64,000 nt of DNA from Vibrio sp. 10N (lineage in GTDB: Bacteria; Pseudomonadota; Gammaproteobacteria; Enterobacterales; Vibrionaceae), in the NCBI RefSeq assembly GCF_036245475.1, contig NZ_BTPM01000001.1, forward strand, positions 372,001 through 436,000. Direction: 5' to 3'. A program made the position numbers and the translations under genes. The notes beneath the pieces are model-generated. The model saw only the letters and a list, made by a program, of their open reading frames with translations. It ran no database searches and had not been told where the DNA came from. Every line of letters begins with the position of its first letter. Positions within the stretch are counted from its first letter, which is position 1. Of this stretch, positions 56,869-64,000 are shown piece by piece.

Positions 56869-57609
56869 TTACGCAGTGCGACGATATTTGATATCCCAAA
56901 CACCATGACCTAGACGGTGACCACGAGCTTCAAACTTCGTCAGTGGACGTTCTTCTGGACGCGGTACGAAATCACCATCAGTAGCAATGTTTTCAAAGCC
57001 TGGTGCTTCGTTCATCACTTCTACCATGTGCTCAGCGTAGTTTTCCCAGTCAGTGGCCATGTGGAAAATACCAGATTCAGGGATAAGCTTAGTTCTCACC
57101 ATTTCAGCAAAGTCTAGCTGAACAATGCGGCGCTTGTGGTGGCGCTTTTTGTGCCATGGGTCAGGGAAGAACAGTTGCAGTGTGCTCAGGCTGCCTTCTG
57201 GGATCATATTCGCAAACACTTCGACCGCATCGTGACACATTACACGTAGGTTAGTCACGCCAGCATCACGCGCAGAAGAAAGGCAAGCACCAACGCCTGG
57301 GCTGTGTACTTCAATACCGATAAAGTTCTTCTCTGGTGCGTTCTTTGCCATTTCAACGAGCGAAGCGCCCATACCGAAACCAATCTCTAGAACCACAGGG
57401 TTGTTGTTGCCAAATACCTGTTCCCAGTCGAGTAGTGACTCTTGATAATCAATACCCATCGTTGGCCAGCACGCTTCCATCGCCGCTTCTTGGCCTTTTG
57501 TTAGACGTCCTTCGCGACGAACAAAACTGCGAACTTTGCGAATCAGTTTGCCATCTTCAGTGTATTCGTTAGTAGTCACTTCACTCATTGGTTTAGCCTG
57601 TTCATTCAA
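56869..57609 (-). CDS. trmB: tRNA (guanine-N7)-methyltransferase
   Basis: 246 residues (or 239 from ATG 57588). Has the SAM motif [15 protein letters not shown], the family [13 protein letters not shown] motif that contacts tRNA, and [19 protein letters not shown] near the end. Methylates G46 of the tRNA variable loop. Divergent from mutY with 132 bp between. Confidence 0.96.
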   Translation of the reverse strand: MNEQAKPMSEVTTNEYTEDGKLIRKVRSFVRREGRLTKGQEAAMEACWPTMGIDYQESLLDWEQVFGNNNPVVLEIGFGMGASLVEMAKNAPEKNFIGIEVHSPGVGACLSSARDAGVTNLRVMCHDAVEVFANMIPEGSLSTLQLFFPDPWHKKRHHKRRIVQLDFAEMVRTKLIPESGIFHMATDWENYAEHMVEVMNEAPGFENIATDGDFVPRPEERPLTKFEARGHRLGHGVWDIKYRRTA

Positions 57610-57741
57610 TAATCAGAGCGGGAATTATCCAAAGAATTTGCTATCAAGCAAGCATTATCGGATCAGAAATTCACGCGGTTTTACTTCTGTTACTAAGTGT
57701 GGTGCAATTTCCGGCAAATTATAAGAGAGAAGAGAAACATT

Positions 57742-58788
57742 GTGACGCCTTTTGCACGCTCAATATTAGACTGGTACGACAAATTTGGTCGTAAGCAGTT
57801 GCCGTGGCAGCAAGACAAAACCGCCTATAAAGTGTGGCTGTCTGAGATCATGCTGCAGCAAACCCAAGTGGCGACCGTTATTCCATACTACGAGCGATTT
57901 CTAGAGCACTTCCCAACAGTCGAGTCTTTAGCCAATGCGCCGCAAGATGAAGTGCTGCACCTTTGGACGGGGCTCGGTTACTACGCCAGAGCTCGCAACC
58001 TGCATAAAGCCGCCAAAGTGGTTGTAGAGCAACACGGAGGCGAGTTTCCGTTAACGCTAGAAGAAATGAACGCATTGCCGGGTGTTGGTCGCTCAACCGC
58101 TGCTGCAGTGTTGTCTTCGGTTCATAAATTGCCGCATGCGATTCTCGATGGGAACGTAAAGCGAACGCTGGCTCGCAGTTTTGCTGTCGAGGGGTGGCCT
58201 GGGCAGAAGAAAGTAGAAAATCAATTATGGGACATTGCTGAGCAGCATACGCCGGATATTGATACCGATAAGTACAACCAAGCCATGATGGATATGGGAG
58301 CCATGGTGTGTACGCGCAGTAAGCCGAAATGCACACTGTGCCCAATCGAGTCTCTTTGTGCGTCGAATAAACAGGGTAATCCGCTTGATTATCCAGGTAA
58401 AAAGCCTAAGAAACAGAAGCCAGAGAAAGAAACTTGGTTTGTGATTGTTAAGCACAACCAAGAACTCTGGCTTGCTCAGCGTCCGCAAACAGGCATATGG
58501 GGAGGGCTATTTTGTTTCCCTGAAAGTCCTACAGCCGATATTGAGCCGGTACTTGAAGGGTTAGGCATTCATGAGGCCATGATAGCCTCTACGGACGTTG
58601 AGATAGCGTTTAGACATACCTTTAGCCATTACCACCTTGATATCACTCCCATCGTCGTGACGCTGAACCAGCTTCCGACAATGATGATGGAACCGACTAA
58701 AGGTCTTTGGTATAACATTACCCAACCAGAAAAGGTGGGGCTAGCTGCGCCAGTAAAGCAGCTTATTGACACCTTACAACGATATTAA
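57742..58788 (+). CDS. mutY: A/G-specific adenine DNA glycosylase
   Basis: I choose GTG 57742 (AGAGAAGAG upstream), giving 348 residues (E. coli 350). The helix-hairpin-helix [17 protein letters not shown] holds the catalytic aspartate region downstream ([12 protein letters not shown]). Four cysteines in [17 protein letters not shown] bind the 4Fe-4S cluster, and the C-terminal NUDIX-like domain ([17 protein letters not shown]) reads 8-oxoG. Removes adenine opposite 8-oxoG. Followed by yggX 14 bp later, the same operon as in E. coli. Confidence 0.96.
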   Translation: MTPFARSILDWYDKFGRKQLPWQQDKTAYKVWLSEIMLQQTQVATVIPYYERFLEHFPTVESLANAPQDEVLHLWTGLGYYARARNLHKAAKVVVEQHGGEFPLTLEEMNALPGVGRSTAAAVLSSVHKLPHAILDGNVKRTLARSFAVEGWPGQKKVENQLWDIAEQHTPDIDTDKYNQAMMDMGAMVCTRSKPKCTLCPIESLCASNKQGNPLDYPGKKPKKQKPEKETWFVIVKHNQELWLAQRPQTGIWGGLFCFPESPTADIEPVLEGLGIHEAMIASTDVEIAFRHTFSHYHLDITPIVVTLNQLPTMMMEPTKGLWYNITQPEKVGLAAPVKQLIDTLQRY

Positions 58789-58802
58789 TTGAGGATAACA
58801 TT

Positions 58803-59075
58803 ATGAGCCGTATGGTTTTTTGTGCTCGTCTACAGAAAGATGCTGAAGGCCTAGACTTTCAACTGTACCCAGGTGAACTAGGGAAGCGTATCTTCGATAA
58901 CATCTCTAAACAAGCGTGGGCGGAGTGGCAATCTAAGCAGACGATGCTGATCAATGAAAAGAAGCTGAATATGATGGATCCTGAGCATCGTAAACTGCTT
59001 GAAGCTGAGATGGTAAGCTTTCTATTTGAAGGCAAAGATGTCGTTATCGACGGCTATACACCGCCATCTGAGTAA
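58803..59075 (+). CDS. yggX: Iron-sulfur protection protein YggX
   Basis: 90 residues, same as E. coli (91). The start [20 protein letters not shown] with Cys7 and [31 protein letters not shown] are highly conserved. It limits oxidative damage of Fe-S proteins and is under SoxRS in E. coli. Followed by a hairpin (59097-59120) before mltC. Confidence 0.97.
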   Translation: MSRMVFCARLQKDAEGLDFQLYPGELGKRIFDNISKQAWAEWQSKQTMLINEKKLNMMDPEHRKLLEAEMVSFLFEGKDVVIDGYTPPSE

Positions 59076-59096
59076 TTGACAAAGGAATGAAGCAAG

Positions 59097-59120
59097 CACC
59101 ACCTCACGGGTGGTGTTTTT
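59097..59120 (+). terminator. Terminator-like hairpin between yggX and mltC
   Basis: CACCACC-TCACG-GGTGGTG followed by T5, ending two bases before the first ATG of mltC. Partial termination or attenuation could separate mltC expression from mutY-yggX. Confidence 0.65.
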
Positions 59121-59122
59121 AA

Positions 59123-60268
59123 ATGGTATCTATGAAGAAGCTAATCTATTTTTTAACGCCGTTGCTATTGCTCGGTTGCAGTCGTGAGTTCATCGAAAAA
59201 ATCTACGATGTGAACTACGAACCAACCAACCGTTTTGCTAAGAACTTGGCTCAACTGCCTGGCCAGTATGTCAAAGATGTTGCCGCGCTTGATGCGCTCA
59301 TCAGCAGCTTTAATGGCAACATTGAGAAGCGATGGGGTAGCAGTGAAATTAAAGTCGCGGGTAAAAGCAACTACGTTAAATACATAGATAACTATTTGAG
59401 CCGAGCTGAGGTTAACTTTAGCAAAGGTTTGATCACTATAGAGACGGTTTCCCCAACGGAACCTGAAAAGCACCTTAAAACGGCCATTGTGACCACGCTG
59501 CTTACCCCAGACGATCCGTCCAGCGTTGACTTGTTCTCGTCAAAAGGCATTACCTTGGAAGGTCAGCCGTTTTTGTACAATCAGGTCGTGGATCAAGAGA
59601 AAAAGCCCATTCAATGGACTTGGCGCGCGAATCGTTTTGCTGACTACCTGATTGCCAACAAGCTCAAAACCAAGAATGTAGATTACAAGAAGGCGTACTA
59701 CGTTGAGATCCCTATGGTGGCGGATCACTTCAAACAGCGTAGTTACCAGTATTCGGATATTGTTCGTCGTGCATCTCAACGCTATGACATTCCTGAAGAC
59801 TTGATTTACGCCATCATCAAGACCGAAAGTAGTTTTAATCCCTATGCGGTGAGCTGGGCCAATGCCTATGGCTTGATGCAGGTGGTGCCGAAGACCGCAG
59901 GGCGAGATGTATTCAAGCTGGTAAAGAACAAGCCCGGACAACCCACACCGGAGTACCTGTTCAATCCAGAGCAGAACATTGATACCGGTACTGCGTATTT
60001 CTATATTCTGAAGAATCGCTACCTTCGTGCTGTGCGTCATCCTCTGTCGCTGGAGTACAGTATGATATCGGCATACAACGGTGGTACGGGTGGCGTATTG
60101 AACACCTTCCACCGAACAGACAGAAAGCGGGCGATGAACGATCTGAACTCTTTGCAGCCGAGTCAGGTTTACTGGGCGCTGACCAAAAAGCACCCAAATG
60201 CAGAAGCACGTCGTTATTTAGAGAAAGTAACTAAATTCAAAAAAGATTTTAATGCTGGAAAAGGCTAA
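59123..60268 (+). CDS. mltC: Membrane-bound lytic transglycosylase C
   Basis: 381 residues from ATG 59123 (378 from ATG 59132, MKKLIYFLTPLLLLGC). Lipobox LLLGC predicts an outer-membrane lipoprotein. The N-terminal DUF3393-type region (to about 185) is followed by a SLT domain with catalytic Glu in YAIIKTESSFNPYAVSWANA and AYGLMQVVPKTAG, NIDTGTAYF and SAYNGGTG motifs. It cleaves peptidoglycan to anhydromuropeptides. Follows yggX as in E. coli; tRNAs come next, also as in relatives. Confidence 0.95.
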   Translation: MVSMKKLIYFLTPLLLLGCSREFIEKIYDVNYEPTNRFAKNLAQLPGQYVKDVAALDALISSFNGNIEKRWGSSEIKVAGKSNYVKYIDNYLSRAEVNFSKGLITIETVSPTEPEKHLKTAIVTTLLTPDDPSSVDLFSSKGITLEGQPFLYNQVVDQEKKPIQWTWRANRFADYLIANKLKTKNVDYKKAYYVEIPMVADHFKQRSYQYSDIVRRASQRYDIPEDLIYAIIKTESSFNPYAVSWANAYGLMQVVPKTAGRDVFKLVKNKPGQPTPEYLFNPEQNIDTGTAYFYILKNRYLRAVRHPLSLEYSMISAYNGGTGGVLNTFHRTDRKRAMNDLNSLQPSQVYWALTKKHPNAEARRYLEKVTKFKKDFNAGKG

Positions 60269-60353
60269 TTTTGCCAAATTTGCCTAAAACAAATACGATT
60301 CGCTGAAAAATGCAGCGCTTGAACGCTTTTTTAAAGTTTTTTTCAAAAAAGCG

Positions 60354-60384
60354 TTGACGGGAGGACCGAAAATCCGTTTAATAG
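60354..60384 (+). promoter_or_regulatory. Promoter of the second tRNA array
   Basis: TTGACG 60354-60359 and TTTAAT/TAATAG at 60378-60384 (18-bp spacer), 10 bp before tRNA-Phe. Same layout as 46356-46384. Confidence 0.65.
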
Positions 60385-60393
60385 CGCCCCGTT

Positions 60394-60469
60394 GCCCGGA
60401 TAGCTCAGTCGGTAGAGCAGAGGATTGAAAATCCTCGTGTCGGTGGTTCGATTCCGCCTCCGGGCACCA
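60394..60469 (+). tRNA. tRNA-Phe (GAA)
   Basis: 76 nt, identical to 46396-46471. Confidence 0.96.
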
Positions 60470-60525
60470 CAATTTAGATTGTTGGTGCTGTTAACAGAAG
60501 CACGAGCAATAACAAATAAAGTGTC

Positions 60526-60601
<76 letters not shown>

Positions 60602-60608
60602 TTTATTT

Positions 60609-60684
60609 GCCTCGATAGCTCAGTTGGTAGAGCAGCGGATTGAAAATCCGCGTGTCGGTGGTTCGACTCCGCCTCGAGGCACCA
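60609..60684 (+). tRNA. tRNA-Phe (GAA), divergent isodecoder
   Basis: 76 nt with anticodon GAA in ATTGAAAAT, but acceptor GCCTCGA/TCGAGGC in place of GCCCGGA, and anticodon stem GCGGA in place of GAGGA. CCA encoded. Only 7 bp after tRNA-Thr. Compensating changes in both stems show it folds normally. Confidence 0.92.
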
Positions 60685-60736
60685 TTATTTGGTGTTAAGC
60701 TGATAATGGTCTTACGACCTAGCTTGCACAAATAAT

Positions 60737-60812
60737 TCCCCCTTAGTTCAGTTGGTAGAACGGCGGACTGTTAATCCGTATGTCGCAGGTTCGAGTCCCG
60801 CAGGGGGAGCCA
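60737..60812 (+). tRNA. tRNA-Asn (GUU), third copy
   Basis: 76 nt, identical to 46623-46698, including the T-stem A-C mismatch. Start of the repeat array below. Confidence 0.95.
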
Positions 60813-60822
60813 CCTTAAAGAA

Positions 60823-60849
60823 AGCCGCATCGAAAGATGCGGCTTTTTT
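60823..60849 (+). terminator. Terminator after tRNA-Asn
   Basis: AGCCGCATC-GAAA-GATGCGGCT followed by T6. Confidence 0.87.
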
Positions 60850-61123
60850 GCATTTGATGCTCCCAAGCTTTGCAAGCTTGATGTCGCAGACCTAGGCGGC
60901 CCCGTACGAGTCCCGCAGGGGGAGCCACTTTAAAAAAGGCCGTATCGAAAGATACGGCCTTTTTGCATTTGATGCTCCCAAGCTTTGCAAGCTTGATGTC
61001 GCAGACCTGGGCGGCCCCGTACGAGTCCCGCAGGGGGAGCCACTTTAAAAAAGGCCGTATCGAAAGATACGGCTCAGACTGCTGACAAAGGTCTAGCTTT
61101 CAAGCTAGACCTTTGATCTAATA

Positions 61124-61147
61124 GGAGTATCGAAATATGGATACTCC
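61124..61147 (+). promoter_or_regulatory. Hairpin that hides the transposase ribosome-binding site
   Basis: GGAGTATC (61124-61131) pairs with GATACTCC (61140-61147), three bases before the transposase ATG at 61151. The AGGAG ribosome-binding sequence lies in the stem. Such structures limit transposase synthesis from outside transcripts. Confidence 0.5.
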
Positions 61148-61150
61148 GAT

Positions 61151-62587
61151 ATGCTTCAAAAACCTTCTCCTCAGCAATACGAACTCGAAATGGTAACCAT
61201 GGAACAGCTCGTTCCACAGAATCATCTCGTTCGTAAAATTGATAATGCCATCGACTTCGAGTTCATCAGAGACGAAGTGGCACATCTATACTGCAAAGAT
61301 AATGGCCGCCCACCCGTAGACCCTGTGCGTTTATTCAAAATCATTCTGCTTGGCTACCTATTCGGCATCAAAAGTGAGCGCCAACTGGTCAAAGAAATTG
61401 AAGTGAACGTCGCTTATCGTTGGTTCTTACGAATGTCACTGACCGAAAAAGTTATCCATGCTTCGACGTTAAGCCAGAACCGAATTCGACGCTTCAATGG
61501 TACTGACGTCTTTGAGCGCATCTTCAACAACATAGTGCTTCAAGCGATGGAGAAAGGCTTAGTCGCAGGACAGGAGCTCTTCACTGACAGTACACACCTT
61601 AAAGCCAATGCTAACAAGAACAAGCACATGAATCGTCTGCGTCCAGTTAGTGCAGGCGCTTATCTTGATATGCTGAATGAAGATGTGGCTGCAGACCGAG
61701 AATCTGAAGGTAAAAATCCATTCAAAGAGACGCCACCAAAGACAGACGTCAAAAACACTAAAGTCAGCACCACCGACCCTGAAAGTGGCTTTATGACACG
61801 AGACAATAAGCCTCAAGGCTTCTTCTATCTTGACCACCGAACCGTGGATGGTAAGCACGGTATCATCGTAGACACATACGCAACACCGGGGAATGTGAAT
61901 GACTCACAGCCCTATATCCGTCGTCTCGATCACACACTAGAGCAGTTCAACCTCAATCCTATCGCAGTTGGTATCGATGCAGGTTACTTCACTGCGCCTG
62001 TTGCTGAATCACTCGAGCGCCGCAGTATATTAGGTGTGTTCGGGTATCGCCGCCCATCAAGAACTAAGAACAAATTTAAGAAGAAAGACTTCAAATACCA
62101 AAAAGAGACCGATACCTATCGCTGTCCAGAAGGGCAAGAACTTATCTATAAAACCACAACACGCGCAGGCTATCGCTCATACGCTTCAGACCCGAAACAA
62201 TGTGCGTTTTGCCCCGTTCGGGACGACTGTACTAAGAGTGAAAATATGCAGAAGGTCATAACGCGTCACCTTTATAGTGAGACGGTGGAGCGAGCCAATC
62301 AAATGCGACTCTCTAGCTACGGAAAGAAGACGTATCGGAGGCGAAGTGAAACAGTAGAACGAAGCTTCGCCGATGCAAAACAACACCATGGCCACCGTTA
62401 CGCGCGCTACCGCGGTCTCGCAAAAGTGCAAATGCAATGTTGGTTAGCCGCTGCCGCTCAAAACATCAAGAAGATAGCGTTGGTGGTGAGCTATCTGCGA
62501 AAAATGGGCCTAAATAAGGCAGAAATAAGTCAAATACTAGCCTCTGTATGCCGATTTAAGCCTTACTCACTTCAGAACGCTATCTAA
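61151..62587 (+). CDS. IS1182-family transposase
   Basis: 478 residues. The N-terminal DUF772-like region (QYELEMVTMEQLVPQNHLVR, RPPVDPVRLFKIILLGYLFG, SERQLVKEIEVNVAYRWFLR) and the DDE domain (FTDSTHLKANANKNK with the first Asp, VGIDAGYFTAPVAE with the second and RRSETVERSFADAKQHHGHRYAR with the Glu) match the IS1182 group. A cysteine cluster PKQCAFCPVRDDCTKSENM suggests a zinc-binding insertion. The frame is complete, so the copy may be active. Confidence 0.92.
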   Translation: MLQKPSPQQYELEMVTMEQLVPQNHLVRKIDNAIDFEFIRDEVAHLYCKDNGRPPVDPVRLFKIILLGYLFGIKSERQLVKEIEVNVAYRWFLRMSLTEKVIHASTLSQNRIRRFNGTDVFERIFNNIVLQAMEKGLVAGQELFTDSTHLKANANKNKHMNRLRPVSAGAYLDMLNEDVAADRESEGKNPFKETPPKTDVKNTKVSTTDPESGFMTRDNKPQGFFYLDHRTVDGKHGIIVDTYATPGNVNDSQPYIRRLDHTLEQFNLNPIAVGIDAGYFTAPVAESLERRSILGVFGYRRPSRTKNKFKKKDFKYQKETDTYRCPEGQELIYKTTTRAGYRSYASDPKQCAFCPVRDDCTKSENMQKVITRHLYSETVERANQMRLSSYGKKTYRRRSETVERSFADAKQHHGHRYARYRGLAKVQMQCWLAAAAQNIKKIALVVSYLRKMGLNKAEISQILASVCRFKPYSLQNAI

Positions 62588-62781
62588 CAAAAGATATCGC
62601 GATCGCGGCCTACGGCCGCTCCGAAAAAAGAACCCCGCTTGAAAAAGCGGGGTTCGTCAGCAATCTGGGCCGTATCGAAAGATACGGCTTTTTTGCATTT
62701 GATGCTCCCAAGCTTTGCAAGCTTGATGTCGCAGACCTAGGCGGCCCCGTACGAGTCCTGTAGGGGGAGCCACTTTAAAGA

Positions 62782-62809
62782 AGGCCGTATCGAAAGATGC
62801 GGCTTTTTT
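62782..62809 (+). terminator. Last terminator of the tRNA-Asn repeat array
   Basis: GGCCGTATC-GAAA-GATGCGGC with one G-T pair, followed by T6. Confidence 0.75.
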
Positions 62810-62854
62810 GCATTTTTAATTCCCAAACTTTTTTGTCCATTCCGTAAAGCAATA

Positions 62855-62882
62855 AAAAAGCCCCGCAAATTCTGCGAGGCCA
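62855..62882 (-). terminator. Terminator of the antiporter gene (minus strand)
   Basis: GCCTCGCAG/TTTGCGGGGC stem with a run of T on the minus strand, 19 bp after the stop. Confidence 0.8.
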
Positions 62883-62900
62883 ATTTGAGTCAACTGGTTG

Positions 62901-64000
62901 CTAATCCTGCTGAGTTTTTATCTCGCCCTCAGGTTGCGTTTCTTTCTGCATCTCTTTCTCAGCTAATTTGGCCTTCTCAATCATAGGTGTGATGGTTGAG
63001 CCTTGAATCAAGATAGAGAACACCACCACGGAGTAGGTCATGACCATGATGATTTCTTTCACATCGATAAGCTTATCTTCGATCACCCAGATTCCTGATG
63101 GGATAGACAGTGCCATCGCCAGTGCCAGACCTCCGCGTAAGCCTCCCCAAGTGAGAATTCGCACTGACCAAGGGTTGTAGCGACGATAGCGCTTAAAACC
63201 AACGTAGGCTAACGCGACGCTTAAATAGCGCGCGCAAAGCACAAGAGGTACAGAGATGGCCATCATGATCCAGTCTTCTTGGTGGAATTGGAACAGCAGC
63301 ATCGACATACCAATAAGCAGAAATAGCACGCCATTTAAGAACTCATCAACAAGCTCCCAAAAGTGGTCAAGGTGCTCCTCTGATTCTTTCGAGAATCCAA
63401 TGTAGCGGGTCCAGTTGCCAATCATGATGCCAGACACCACCATGGAGAGAGGGCCGGATACGTGAAGGAACTCGGCAAAAGCATACCCTGCAGTTGGGAT
63501 ACCTATGGTGAGTAGCAACTCCATCGAGTGATCGTCGGTTGAGCTTATGAGGTAATGGAACACCAGACCGAGCGCAAAGCCATAAACAATGCCACCAATG
63601 GCTTCTTGTAAGAATAATGCAGTAACGCTGCCTACAGTTGGTGCTTCCGTGCCGAAAGCAATGGTAAATAGGGTAACAAAGATCACCAACCCAAAGCCGT
63701 CATTGAACAGAGACTCACCCTCTACTTGGGTAGAAATGCGCTGAGGCGCATCCAGCTTCTTAACGATAGCGAGCACGGCAATGGGGTCGGTAGGTGAAAT
63801 CAGTGCACCAAACAACAGACAGTAGATAAGACCAAAATCAATCCCGATCAGTAAGCAGAACCCATACAGAACAAAACCGATGAAGAACGTAGAGAATAAA
63901 GTCGCAGCCAACGCAAGAACTGTGATTTCCCATTTCTGATCTTTCAGGTAAGGAAGTTTGATACCTAAACCACCGGCAAACAATAGAAAGCCAAGAATGC
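62901..64000 (-). CDS. Cation:proton antiporter (CPA1/NhaP type), 5' end cut by window
   Basis: The open frame continues to the window edge, so the N-terminus is missing. About 366 residues are present, with at least ten hydrophobic segments. ALISPTDPIAVLAI and EGESLFNDGFGLVIFV are the two signature motifs of CPA1 transporters, and GGLRGGLALAMALSIP is the conserved later helix. The C-terminal tail is short and charged (KAKLAEKEMQKETQPEGEIK), so it lacks the long regulatory domain of NhaP2-type proteins. It exchanges Na+ or K+ for H+ across the inner membrane; the ion is not certain. Confidence 0.9.
   Translation of the reverse strand, partial: ILGFLLFAGGLGIKLPYLKDQKWEITVLALAATLFSTFFIGFVLYGFCLLIGIDFGLIYCLLFGALISPTDPIAVLAIVKKLDAPQRISTQVEGESLFNDGFGLVIFVTLFTIAFGTEAPTVGSVTALFLQEAIGGIVYGFALGLVFHYLISSTDDHSMELLLTIGIPTAGYAFAEFLHVSGPLSMVVSGIMIGNWTRYIGFSKESEEHLDHFWELVDEFLNGVLFLLIGMSMLLFQFHQEDWIMMAISVPLVLCARYLSVALAYVGFKRYRRYNPWSVRILTWGGLRGGLALAMALSIPSGIWVIEDKLIDVKEIIMVMTYSVVVFSILIQGSTITPMIEKAKLAEKEMQKETQPEGEIKTQQD

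Larger units (their letters stand above)
61075..62667 (+). mobile_element. IS1182-type insertion sequence, 1593 bp
   Basis: Ends CAGACTGCTGACAAA (left) and CAGATTGCTGACGAA (right, complementary strand). A 22-bp terminator hairpin sequence is present immediately outside both ends (61053-61074 and 62668-62689). Both flanks share a final T where intact units have C, which supports a true duplication. The element carries a 3' terminator hairpin at 62631-62654 and a 5' hairpin at 61090-61111 that would block outside transcription. Confidence 0.85.
60850..62809 (+). repeat. Three 115-bp repeats containing the tRNA-Asn 3' end and a terminator
   Basis: Units begin at 60850, 60965 and 62695. Each has GCATTTGATGCTCCCAAGC, a spacer, then ACGAGTCCCGCAGGGGGAGC (the T-arm end and acceptor of tRNA-Asn), CCACTTTAAA and a terminator hairpin. 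The second unit is split by the IS at 61075-62667. In each unit the leading GCTCCC can pair with the trailing GGGAGC. The third unit has drifted (CCTGTAGGG). They are not complete tRNAs. The layout is like the rtT repeats behind E. coli tyrT. Confidence 0.82.

Noticed and set aside
61053..62689. The 22-bp flank of the IS1182-type element as simple array sequence instead of a duplication
   Set aside because: Both flanks share a T at the last position where the intact neighbouring units have C, and the inverted ends abut the flanks exactly, so a duplication fits better, although recombination between units is not fully excluded.
60850..62809. Regular repeats that might be taken for a CRISPR array
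   Set aside because: The units are 115 bp, include a tRNA 3' end and terminator, lack unique spacers, and have no cas genes near.

Overview
The window is chromosomal DNA of a Vibrio-type gammaproteobacterium. The evidence is three vibrio-like rRNA operons in tandem and gene orders typical of the family: darP/pmbA divergent, dusA-pspG, cysJIH, pilTU/yggS-proC-yggT-yggU-rdgB-hemW, and mutY-yggX-mltC followed by tRNAs. The species cannot be fixed from sequence reading alone.

Layout. (1) 1-5233: darP (partial), pmbA, two unrecognised genes, a cheX-like gene and zur on the minus strand, and a small unknown gene pair ending in a lipoprotein. (2) 5540-19543: a 14.0 kb prophage of a tailless PM2/corticovirus-like virus inserted in the 5' end of dusA. 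It carries a HipA-type kinase with a HipS-HIRAN partner, a LexA/CI-type repressor facing a PrtN-type activator, a rolling-circle (HUH) Rep, a packaging ATPase, a double-jelly-roll-type major capsid protein, a string of small membrane proteins, a repeat-built spike candidate, a virion-type peptidoglycan hydrolase, a holin candidate, a membrane-anchored accessory gene and a tyrosine integrase. The integrated end supplies a new start and N-terminus to dusA. (3) 19487-25766: dusA, pspG with a sigma-54 promoter, an unknown small gene, and cysJIH. (4) 25878-42577: three complete 16S-23S-5S operons head to tail, with spacers carrying no tRNA, tRNA-Ile+tRNA-Ala(UGC), and tRNA-Ala(GGC), the last followed by tRNA-Asp. 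(5) 42592-44500: a tRNA-derived repeat broken by an IS4-family element. (6) 44541-60268: a methyl-accepting chemotaxis protein, a Phe-Thr-Asn-Thr-Asn tRNA array, pilU/pilT, and the yggS-hemW, sulfatase, glsB, trmB and mutY-yggX-mltC genes. (7) 60354-62809: a second tRNA array (Phe-Thr-Phe-Asn) followed by three 115-bp repeats that each contain the 3' end of tRNA-Asn plus a terminator; an IS1182-type element sits in the second repeat. (8) 62855-64000: a cation:proton antiporter, cut by the window edge.

How it works together. In the prophage, the repressor and PrtN-type gene form a divergent switch next to operator-like repeats. The rep, packaging and capsid genes run as one long rightward transcription unit with many ATGA overlaps, and the two ends hold cargo and the integrase. 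The most unusual features are the tailless prophage with its kinase-HIRAN cargo, the tRNA 3'-end repeats (like the E. coli tyrT/rtT arrangement), and the fact that both insertion sequences landed in terminator hairpins behind tRNA genes and duplicated hairpin sequence. All function calls come from reading motifs; no database search was run.
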